A stretch of 64,000 nucleotides of DNA from NCBI GenBank assembly GCA_964421675.1, contig CAYQXV010000012.1:1-64000 (forward strand), in the 5' to 3' direction. The position numbers were made by a program, and so were the translations under genes. Of this stretch, positions 54,465 through 61,931 are shown piece after piece. A model generated the notes under the pieces. The model saw only the letters and a list, made by a program, of their open reading frames with translations, made no database searches and was not told the DNA's origin. This DNA comes from CALLPQ01 sp964421675 (GTDB lineage: Bacteria; Pseudomonadota; Alphaproteobacteria; Caulobacterales; Parvularculaceae). Every line of letters begins with the position of its first letter. The stretch's first letter is position 1.

Positions 54465-55057
54465 GAGGGTTGATGTCCCCGCTGCGTGCCGTGCGCCAAT
54501 GACGGGTCTTTTGCGTTTTTCTCTATCAACCCGACAATGGTCGCAACGGTCTTTGCATGACTGCCCGTGCCGGTATCCACATGGAAGTCTGCTTTCGCAT
54601 AATGGGGGCTGCGTTCTTTCAATAATCGGGCGATGATTTCTTCTGGGTCACCATTTTTGAGCAGGGGCCGGGTGGGCCGGCGCATTGCGCGTTGCACGAT
54701 TGTGGGAACGGGCGCGCGGAGCCAAATTGAAATGGCATGCTCTGCGATCAACGCACGGGTGTCTTCATTCATAAAGGCTCCCCCGCCAGTTGCCAAAACA
54801 ACCGGAGGCCCGGTCAAAATACGCTCAATGACTTGCGCTTCCCCGCGGCGAAAATGGTCTTCTCCATGGGTTTGAAAAAGATCGGAAATTTTCATGCCCG
54901 CAGCAGCCTCAATCTCTTCATCGGCATCATGGAATGGCAGGCCCAGCTTTGGGGCCAATCGGCGCCCCACCGTCGTCTTTCCAACCCCCATCATCCCCGT
55001 CAGAACGATTGTCTGCGAGGCCAGGTTTTGAGGGGAACTATCACGTGCGTCACTCAT
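54461..55057 (-). CDS. aroK: Shikimate kinase
   Basis: A 198-residue P-loop kinase (shikimate to shikimate-3-phosphate). Walker A is GMMGVGKTTVGRRLAPKLGLPFHDADEEIE; the acidic DADEEIE segment and GGGAFMNEDTRALIAEH substrate region follow, with the lid Arg-rich MRRPTRPLLKNGDPEEIIARLLKERSPHYAKADF. The tail is slightly longer than average. First of the aroK-aroB pair. The upstream 500 bp is repeat-rich and includes an artefactual gap. Confidence 0.96.
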   Translation of the reverse strand: MSDARDSSPQNLASQTIVLTGMMGVGKTTVGRRLAPKLGLPFHDADEEIEAAAGMKISDLFQTHGEDHFRRGEAQVIERILTGPPVVLATGGGAFMNEDTRALIAEHAISIWLRAPVPTIVQRAMRRPTRPLLKNGDPEEIIARLLKERSPHYAKADFHVDTGTGSHAKTVATIVGLIEKNAKDPSLAHGTQRGHQPS

Positions 55058-55563
55058 TACACACAGGATGTAAGTTAGCTTGACCGTGAGCGCCAGCCCC
55101 TTTGGCGGGTTCTGTGTGGGTTCTTGGTCGCATGTCCCTATTCTTGCCCCTATTCTTGCCCATGTTCGGGACGGGCCTAGGGGGACGGGCCTTGGGGGAT
55201 TGTCCCCAATGCCATAAGAGCCGAAAGGGCGCGAAGTGCCGTAGTTTTGCCATGGCCAACGCCTATCAGGCAGCGTAGATTAATGATTTAATGGGGTTGG
55301 TGGCCAAAATTCTGGCCAAAATTCTGGNNNNNNNNNNNNNNNNNNNNNNNNNNNNNNNNNNNNNNNNNNNNNNNNNNNNNNNNNNNNNNNNNNNNNNNNN
55401 NNNNNNNNNNNNNNNNNNNNNNNNNNNGCGTAGATTAATGATTTAATGGGGTTGGTGGCCAAAATTCTGGCCAAAATTCTGGCCAAAATCTGGACTGCAT
55501 CTGGATTGGGCCCAATATAGATTCTTAGAATAACTGGCGATTGCCGGTGGAAAGACGATCACA
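55058..55563. repeat. Repeat-rich intergenic region with 12-bp tandem units and artefactual gap
   Basis: CCCTATTCTTGC occurs twice in tandem (55136-55147, 55148-55159). GGCCAAAATTCT occurs twice (55302-55313, 55314-55325) and, after the gap, again twice plus a degenerate copy. The 55 bases at 55273-55327 repeat exactly at 55428-55482, flanking the N run 55328-55427, so that run plus one copy is artefact. GGGACGGGCCT is repeated near 55167-55195. No gene is seen; promoters for aroK and the small membrane gene must lie here. Confidence 0.75.
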
Positions 55564-55704
55564 ATGTCAGGTGCCATACGGTTTTTTATGGGGGTTGTGG
55601 CGGTGGTGGCTATTATCGCGCTGGGCCTTTTGATCTATGGTCAGTCGTTGGAACCGGATGTGCATCGCATCGAAACCGAGGTTGAAATTAATGAAGTTTC
55701 CTAA
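55564..55704 (+). CDS. Small single-pass membrane protein (46 residues), coupled to the next gene
   Basis: A 46-residue ORF from the ATG at 55564 to TAA at 55702-55704. Residues 5-25 form one hydrophobic helix (IRFFMGVVAVVAIIALGLLIYG), followed by an acidic tail (SLEPDVHRIETEVEINEV). The ATG of the following gene (55691) lies inside its last codons in another frame, a 14-base overlap that suggests coupling. I do not recognise a family. The composition and coupling make it a credible gene although short. Confidence 0.65.
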   Translation: MSGAIRFFMGVVAVVAIIALGLLIYGQSLEPDVHRIETEVEINEVS

Positions 55705-57466
55705 CGCGCTGCGCGCTCGTAAAACTAAGCAGTTATGGTCGCGAAAGATTGGACCGCTGGCGATCCGGTCGATTTTGATACCCTTGGCGTTGCCTTTGGC
55801 ATCACCTTTGGCATCCGCGCAAATTGCCCTGCCGGAAAGTATTGAAACCCAGTCATTGCGCTCCGATGCGTTTTCAACCGGTGCGCTTGAGGCGCAAGAA
55901 GCGAGCTTGCCGCGCACATTATGGCAGGGGTCCGATGCGCAAACCCTGTCTTTCCTGCTCGACATTGCCCCGGCGCGGCCCGCCTATCCCGCGATTGGGG
56001 AGGCATTGCGCCGTACCTTATTAAGTGCGTCCGATGGTGCAGCAGATCATCTCGACCGGGCCAGCCGGACAAAGCTCGGCGCGCAAAAATTGCTCGCGCT
56101 TGTGGAAGCTGGATTTGTCGAAGAAGCGCTCGCGGTTGCAAGTTTTTCAGATTCGCCCCGCAATGATCCCGATACCGGCAAAGCGCTTGCCCTTGCAGAG
56201 CTGGTGATGAAGCGCGAGCCGGAAGCTTGCGCGCGCGGGGCCAGCATCAACTCAACCGATGAATTTTGGATAAGGTTGCGGACATTTTGTTACGCCTATT
56301 CCGGCGAGCGCGATGCGGCAGATTTAACGCTCGGCCTGTTGCGAGAGCAGGGCCGATTAACCGCGCGTCAGGATGATTTTCTAACCGCGGCGGTGAGCGG
56401 CGGCGGGTTGAAACGCCCGTTGGAGCCGAGAACTGCGTTGGAGCTGGCTGTTGCGCGTTTGTTAAAACAACCGCTCGTTCCCGCCGTCTTACAGTCGGCC
56501 AATGGCTCCGTTCTTAACGGTATTGCCAATGACACAAGCGTTGAGACCACCACGCGCATCAGAGCGGGCCGGCGCGCAATGGCCATGGGCTTTATGCGCG
56601 CGCAGGATTTTGGCGCGCTCTTGGCGAGCATCCCTGTAACCCCGGAAATGGTTGCGGATGCGGCGGGACATATACGCCGCTCGCCCAATGCGCCCTTGAC
56701 CGATGCGATTGTCTGGCAGGCCGTATCGGCAATGCAGGCCCCTGAATTTTTGCGCGATAAAGCGAGCTTGATTGCGCAAGCGCTTTCCCCGGTGGGAAGT
56801 TTCAATAAACAATATGCGCGCAACCGACTTTATGCCGCCGATATTGCCAGCTTTGAAGGGGCGATTATCCCGTCTCAAGATGCGGGCCGGTTTGCATTGG
56901 CGCGTATGAGTGTTGGCGATAGCGAGGGCGCAGCGCGCTGGTTATTCGCAATGAAAGGCGACCAACCGCTGGTGAGCCTTGGCGATGATGAGGCGGCAAT
57001 CTTTATCCAGCTCACAAGCCTGCTGGCATTGCTCGACCCATCGGCCGGTCAATCGGTGGCCGATGCGGCGCAGATCGCGCTGGTCGATTTTTCTGAAACC
57101 ACCTTGATCGCAGGGGCGCGCGGCGAGGCAGAAGATCCCTATTTACCGGGCCGAATAACAGATCTGGTCTTTGACGCCGCCTTGGCGGGACCGCAGAACA
57201 ATAAGGTCGGTCACAAGCAAGGTCAGGCCGCGCTCGCGGCAATGGCGCTTGCCAGCATTGCCCAGGACCGTGCCCATCCCGTTCAGGCGGTGGTTATTGA
57301 GCGCGCTATGTCGATTGCCAGCATGGATGATTTGCGCGCGCAGTTGAAATTTCAATCTGCATGGCGCTCGGTAATGCCGAAAATCAGTGCGATTCGACGC
57401 CCCGTGGTGGCCGACCCCGATGCGGGGCTGTCGCCAAGCCTTAAGCCATCGCGGCGCGGGCGCTAA
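55691..57466 (+). CDS. Large exported helical protein of unknown function
   Basis: A 591-residue protein with a basic N-terminus and signal peptide (AIRSILIPLALPLASPLASA), partly built from a 12-bp DNA duplication (55793-55816, with a degenerate third copy before it). The mature part is Ala/Leu-rich and almost all helical (LGAQKLLALVEAGFVEEALAVA; RTALELAVARLLKQPLVPAVLQS; KQGQAALAAMALASIAQDRAHPV), resembling TPR/HEAT-like repeats but without clean motif repeats. It ends in a basic Arg/Gly tail. Upstream in-frame ATGs exist (55637, 55667), but 55691 overlaps the small gene and begins the signal. Likely conserved hypothetical in alphaproteobacteria. Confidence 0.75.
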   Translation: MKFPNALRARKTKQLWSRKIGPLAIRSILIPLALPLASPLASAQIALPESIETQSLRSDAFSTGALEAQEASLPRTLWQGSDAQTLSFLLDIAPARPAYPAIGEALRRTLLSASDGAADHLDRASRTKLGAQKLLALVEAGFVEEALAVASFSDSPRNDPDTGKALALAELVMKREPEACARGASINSTDEFWIRLRTFCYAYSGERDAADLTLGLLREQGRLTARQDDFLTAAVSGGGLKRPLEPRTALELAVARLLKQPLVPAVLQSANGSVLNGIANDTSVETTTRIRAGRRAMAMGFMRAQDFGALLASIPVTPEMVADAAGHIRRSPNAPLTDAIVWQAVSAMQAPEFLRDKASLIAQALSPVGSFNKQYARNRLYAADIASFEGAIIPSQDAGRFALARMSVGDSEGAARWLFAMKGDQPLVSLGDDEAAIFIQLTSLLALLDPSAGQSVADAAQIALVDFSETTLIAGARGEAEDPYLPGRITDLVFDAALAGPQNNKVGHKQGQAALAAMALASIAQDRAHPVQAVVIERAMSIASMDDLRAQLKFQSAWRSVMPKISAIRRPVVADPDAGLSPSLKPSRRGR

Positions 57467-57550
57467 TATAATAGACTATAAATACAGAGGCTTGCCAGAA
57501 TTGGAATCGTGACTATATCACGGGCTCGTCTGACAAAAGGTGCTTAGCAT

Positions 57551-58528
57551 ATGCGTACATATCTTGAGTTTGAAAAACCGATTGCCGATCTCGAAGGTAA
57601 AATTGAAAATCTGAGAGCGCTCGACGGCGAAGATGAAAATGACGTCAATGTCAGCGAGGAAATTAATCGCTTGCAGGCAAAGGCAGATAATTTGCTGGCG
57701 GACACCTATGCAAAGCTAAATCGCTGGCAGAAATCGCAAGTCGCGCGGCACGCATCGCGCCCGCATTTTTCCGATTATGTACGCCTGATGGTCGAAGATT
57801 TTACCCCCCTTGCGGGTGATCGCCGGTTTGGTGAGGACAAAGCGATTATTGGCGGTCCCGCCCGGTTTCGCGGGCGTTCGATTATGTTGATCGGCCATGA
57901 AAAAGGCTCTGACACAAAATCGCGGGTGGAGCATAATTTTGGCTCTGCCAATCCGGAAGGCTACCGTAAAGCCATCAGATTGATGGACATGGCGGACCGT
58001 TTTGGACTGCCGGTTGTCACGCTGGTCGACACCCAAGGGGCCTATCCGGGCCGCGGCGCAGAAGAACGCGGTCAGGCGGAAGCGATTGCTTCATGCACAC
58101 AAAAATGTCTTTCGCTCGGCGCGCCGATCATCTCTGCGGTGGTCGGTGAAGGGGGCTCAGGCGGCGCGGTCGCGCTTGCCAGTGCCAATCATATTATGAT
58201 GCTCGAACATTCGGTCTATTCGGTGATTTCACCGGAAGGATGCGCATCAATATTGTGGAACAATACCGACGATAAAGGCGCGAGTAAGGTTGCAGATGCT
58301 GCCGAGGCGATGCGTATTTCTGCGCAAGACCTAAAAGAGCTCGGCACCATAGATCAAATTATTGAAGAGCCTGTTGGCGGTGCGCACCGCGATGCTGAAC
58401 TTACCGTGGAGCGCCTTGGCGACGCGGTGGAACAGGCAATCCATGATTTTGACGATATGGCTCCAGAGCAGATTCGCCAGCACCGGCGCGCAAAGTTTCT
58501 CGCCATGGGCCGTAAAAAGGTCGCTTAA
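57551..58528 (+). CDS. accA: Acetyl-CoA carboxylase carboxyltransferase subunit alpha
   Basis: A 325-residue cytoplasmic subunit that, with AccD, moves CO2 from carboxybiotin to acetyl-CoA, the first step of fatty acid synthesis. Family signatures are YLEFEKPIADLEGKI, HASRPHFSDYV, IGHEKGSDTKSRVEHNFGSANPEGYRKAIRLM, TLVDTQGAYPGRGAEERGQAEAIA and VVGEGGSGGAVALASANHIMMLEHSVYSVISPEGCASILW. Complete and of usual length. Confidence 0.98.
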   Translation: MRTYLEFEKPIADLEGKIENLRALDGEDENDVNVSEEINRLQAKADNLLADTYAKLNRWQKSQVARHASRPHFSDYVRLMVEDFTPLAGDRRFGEDKAIIGGPARFRGRSIMLIGHEKGSDTKSRVEHNFGSANPEGYRKAIRLMDMADRFGLPVVTLVDTQGAYPGRGAEERGQAEAIASCTQKCLSLGAPIISAVVGEGGSGGAVALASANHIMMLEHSVYSVISPEGCASILWNNTDDKGASKVADAAEAMRISAQDLKELGTIDQIIEEPVGGAHRDAELTVERLGDAVEQAIHDFDDMAPEQIRQHRRAKFLAMGRKKVA

Positions 58529-58735
58529 CTCGGCGTTGAATTTTTCGTCTCGCGCTGCGTTGGTTCTGAGCTGATTTGTTTGGCTTCGATCATTCATGAT
58601 TTTTTGCATACGAAAAGCAATATAGCTTGTGTGAGCGATCTTCAAAACGAACAATGTCGCGCTGTTAATATTCGTTTACGAAAGTGCGCGGGCGCGGCTA
58701 TAAATCGACTAATTCCAGTCAGATAATGAGGCATT

Positions 58736-60247
58736 GTGGGCGCTGAGATAAGCAAATTGATTGATCTTCTGGTCATTGGCGGCGGGATCAATGGCGCTGG
58801 CATTGCGCGCGATGCGGCAGGGCGCGGCCTTGATGTTGTTTTGTGTGAAAAGGACGACCTTGCCCAGCATACCTCATCTTCAAGTACCAAGTTGGTCCAT
58901 GGGGGATTGCGCTATCTGGAACATTATGAGTTTCGCCTGGTGCGCGATGCGTTGATTGAGCGCGAAGTTTTATTGGGCATGGCCCCGCATATTATCTGGC
59001 CGATGCGTTTTGTGTTGCCTCACCATAGTGGCTTGCGCCCGGCATGGTTGATACGGCTTGGTTTGTTTTTATATGACAATCTGGGCGGGCGTAAAATTCT
59101 CCCCGGCACCAGTAAGGCTGACTTGAAAAACACTCCTCATGCTGATTTATTTCGCGATAGTTTCAAATTCGGTTTTGAATATTCAGATTGTTGGGTGGAA
59201 GATTCCCGTCTGGTTGTCGTCAATGCGATGGATGCCAGAGATCGCGGCGCGCAAATTCTAACGCGTACAGAATGTGTAAATCTTGAACGCCAAGACAATG
59301 AGTGGCTTGTCACATTAGCCCATGAGGATGGGACCCGCGAGACGATGAGGGCGCGTGCGGTGGTCAATGCGGCAGGCCCGTGGGTCGATAATGTGTTGGG
59401 GCTCACTAACCGTAAAAACAATCAAAATAATTTGCGTCTGGTGAAGGGCAGCCACCTGATAGTCAATCGCATGTTTGACCATGATATGTCTTACATCTTG
59501 CAGAATAGCGATGACCGGATTGTGTTTGCTATTCCGTATGAGCATGACTTTACGTTAATCGGCACAACAGATGCGGCTTATTCGCTCAGCGACGGCGACC
59601 CTGAAATTAGCATAGAAGAAACTGACTATCTTCTCAGCCTTATCAATGAATATGTGAGCAAGCCCGTTACAAGAGACGATGTTGTTGCGACCTATTCCGG
59701 GGTGCGACCGCTCTATGACGATAAATCCGAAGACGCGTCCGTTGTTACCAGAGATTATGTGTTTGATCTGAATGTGGACGGCGAACGGGCCCCGATTTTG
59801 TCGATCTTTGGCGGGAAAATTACTACCTTTCGCAAACTCTCAGAACAGGCAATTGATAGATTATCCCCGTTTTTAGAACCATCAAAACCACAAGCCTGGA
59901 CGAAGGGGGCATCCCTGCCGGGGGGCGATATTCCTGACGCAGATTTTGATGGATTTGTTGCGCAGATTTACGCTCAATATGCTGACTTGCCGCGCCCATT
60001 GCTCATGCGACTGGCGCGTGCTTACGGAACGCGAATATCCACGGTCATAGGTGATGCAACGGATATATCCGGATTAGGCCAAGCGTTTGGCGATGATTTC
60101 TTTGAACGCGAGGCAACATATCTCGTTGATCATGAATTTGCCAAAAGCGCAGAAGATATTTTGTATCGCCGCTCCAAACTCTATCTGCATTTATCTGCGC
60201 AGGCATCAGAGAAGTTCAAAAACTGGTTCGCGCAAAATTACGGGTAA
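58736..60247 (+). CDS. glpD: Aerobic glycerol-3-phosphate dehydrogenase
   Basis: A 503-residue FAD enzyme that oxidises sn-glycerol-3-phosphate to DHAP and passes electrons to quinone at the inner membrane. FAD motif LLVIGGGINGAGIARDAAGRGLDVVLCEKDDLAQHTSSSSTKLVHGGLRYLE; substrate-pocket VVNAAGPWVDNVLGL; IPYEHDFTLIGTTDAAY; and the GlpD C-terminal helical domain (YGTRISTVIGDATDISGLGQAFGDDFFEREATYLVDHEFAKSAEDILYRRSKLYLHL). GTG start at 58736 with TGAGG upstream. Upstream of a sugar-type symporter and an alpha-galactosidase. Confidence 0.95.
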   Translation: MGAEISKLIDLLVIGGGINGAGIARDAAGRGLDVVLCEKDDLAQHTSSSSTKLVHGGLRYLEHYEFRLVRDALIEREVLLGMAPHIIWPMRFVLPHHSGLRPAWLIRLGLFLYDNLGGRKILPGTSKADLKNTPHADLFRDSFKFGFEYSDCWVEDSRLVVVNAMDARDRGAQILTRTECVNLERQDNEWLVTLAHEDGTRETMRARAVVNAAGPWVDNVLGLTNRKNNQNNLRLVKGSHLIVNRMFDHDMSYILQNSDDRIVFAIPYEHDFTLIGTTDAAYSLSDGDPEISIEETDYLLSLINEYVSKPVTRDDVVATYSGVRPLYDDKSEDASVVTRDYVFDLNVDGERAPILSIFGGKITTFRKLSEQAIDRLSPFLEPSKPQAWTKGASLPGGDIPDADFDGFVAQIYAQYADLPRPLLMRLARAYGTRISTVIGDATDISGLGQAFGDDFFEREATYLVDHEFAKSAEDILYRRSKLYLHLSAQASEKFKNWFAQNYG

Positions 60248-60410
60248 ATGAGCTTACGGGTAAAGCGGGCCGAGAACGCCCCACTTGGCTGCAATTCCAA
60301 ATCCAATTTCTATCACCACTGTACACTACCATTGTAGCGCAAACTTCAGGCCGTTAGAGTCGTGTGAAGCCCTGTGAAATGGGCGATAAAATTTCTCAGG
60401 GAGGTTCACC

Positions 60411-61898
60411 ATGGGTGATCCGCTACAGATTAGCATTTTTTTTGGTATTTCCGCATTGATCGGATTTTTGACATGGCTGCAATGTCGAAAGTCAAAGGTT
60501 GGTGATCGAAGTTCCGGGCATGACTATTTTTTGGCAAATGGCGGCCTGTCCTGGTACTTCGTTGCCGGGTCCATCACCCTGACAAATTTGTCTACCGATC
60601 AACTTGTAGGCATGAATGGCAATCAGATGCTATTGCTGGCCTGGTGGGAATTGGCCGCTGTTTGCGGTTTGTTTATTCTCGCCTTTGTGTTTTTGCCGAT
60701 TTATTACCGCAATGAATGCACGACAACGACGGAACTGTTACAGAAAAAATATAATGACAAGCATATTAGAGCGGTCATTTCAGTTTTGTTTCTCGCCGGT
60801 AATATTTTTATCTTCCTACCGTCAATCCTTTATGGCGGATCGCTGTTTTTGGTGTCTTTGTCCGGTATTGATCTGTCGCCCATTGTAGGCGAGCGGCTAT
60901 TTGTTGGATCGCCGGTGGAGGTCGACGGGACGATATTCGTTCTCTCAATTTTGTTTGCAATTGTCGGCGCGGCCTATGCCATTCTTGGCGGGCTTCGCGC
61001 TGTTGCTGTCTCGGATACTTATAGCGGTGTGTTGATTTTAACCTTGGCATTGCTGGTTGTGTATCTGGCATTGCGGGCGATCAATTTTGATTTCTCTGAT
61101 ATTCCCGCGGAACGATTATCGATGATTGGCAATAATGTCTCGCCAATCCCTTGGCATACTTTGTTTACTGGGATGATTTTTATTCAAACATTTTATTGGA
61201 GCACCAATCAGACGATTACCCAGCGCGCTATGGCGGCGCCCAATATTGGTGAGGCGCAAAAAGGAGTGTTGACCGCAGCGGGTATTCGATTGCTGATCGT
61301 TCCCGTCATTGTCACGGTTCCGGGCGTTGTTGCGTATAAATTGTTTGGCGATGTGAATGATGCCGCCTACGGCATGATTGTTGGCGAGGTATTGCCCGCC
61401 TGGCTTTCGGGCGCGTTTGCTGCTGGCATTGCCGCGGCAGTGTTGACAACATTTAATTCTATCTTGAATGCGTCTGCGGCATTATATGTGTGTGATTTTC
61501 ATGAAGCCTATATCGGGAAAGCGAAAAATGTTCCCTATGTGAGCGGTGTGTTTTCCGTTGCGATGACCCTTGCGGCGATTTTGTTGGTACCCGTCTATGC
61601 CTCACAAGAGAGCATCATCAATACGGTTCAGGAACTTTATGGCTTACTTTCAATGCCAATATTATCGGCATTTATTGTCGGGCTTGTTTTCCGAAATGTA
61701 GCGGCCGGCGCGGCAATCATTGGCGTCGTTGGCGGCGTGGCGATCTATTATTATCTGTCTCAAATATTAGAGCCGTTCCACTATATTCATTCCATGTTTG
61801 TGACATTGGTCTTTAGTGTGTTTGTCTCATTGCTCGCAAATTTAGTGGTGTTTGGGCGGCGCGCATCCTTTATTGAGTTTCGCAAAGCTGTTTCGTAA
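60411..61898 (+). CDS. Sodium/solute symporter (SSS family, SGLT-like)
   Basis: A 495-residue secondary transporter with about 13 membrane helices and no C-terminal kinase. SSS signatures are DYFLANGGLSWYFVAGSITLTNLSTDQLVGMNG (helix 1-2), RNECTTTTELLQKKYNDK and the unwound-helix region GGLRAVAVSDTYSGVLILT and TNQTITQRAMAAPNIGEAQKGV. It resembles the sugar-transporting (SGLT/VSGLT) subgroup, which suits the alpha-galactosidase next to it. A strong GGGAGGT ribosome site precedes the ATG. Confidence 0.9.
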   Translation: MGDPLQISIFFGISALIGFLTWLQCRKSKVGDRSSGHDYFLANGGLSWYFVAGSITLTNLSTDQLVGMNGNQMLLLAWWELAAVCGLFILAFVFLPIYYRNECTTTTELLQKKYNDKHIRAVISVLFLAGNIFIFLPSILYGGSLFLVSLSGIDLSPIVGERLFVGSPVEVDGTIFVLSILFAIVGAAYAILGGLRAVAVSDTYSGVLILTLALLVVYLALRAINFDFSDIPAERLSMIGNNVSPIPWHTLFTGMIFIQTFYWSTNQTITQRAMAAPNIGEAQKGVLTAAGIRLLIVPVIVTVPGVVAYKLFGDVNDAAYGMIVGEVLPAWLSGAFAAGIAAAVLTTFNSILNASAALYVCDFHEAYIGKAKNVPYVSGVFSVAMTLAAILLVPVYASQESIINTVQELYGLLSMPILSAFIVGLVFRNVAAGAAIIGVVGGVAIYYYLSQILEPFHYIHSMFVTLVFSVFVSLLANLVVFGRRASFIEFRKAVS

Positions 61899-61908
61899 AA
61901 TTGGATTG

Positions 61909-61931
61909 AGCGGTTAAGCGTCTAAACCGCT
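61909..61931. terminator. Possible bidirectional terminator between symporter and alpha-galactosidase
   Basis: AGCGGTT (61909-61915) pairs with AACCGCT (61925-61931), a 7-bp stem between the convergent genes and overlapping the galactosidase stop. Short and without a clear T tract on either side. Confidence 0.35.

Noticed and set aside
55302..55482. GGCCAAAATTCT array as a CRISPR-like repeat
   Set aside because: Units are directly adjacent with no spacers, 12 bp long, and partly duplicated by the assembly gap; no cas genes are nearby.
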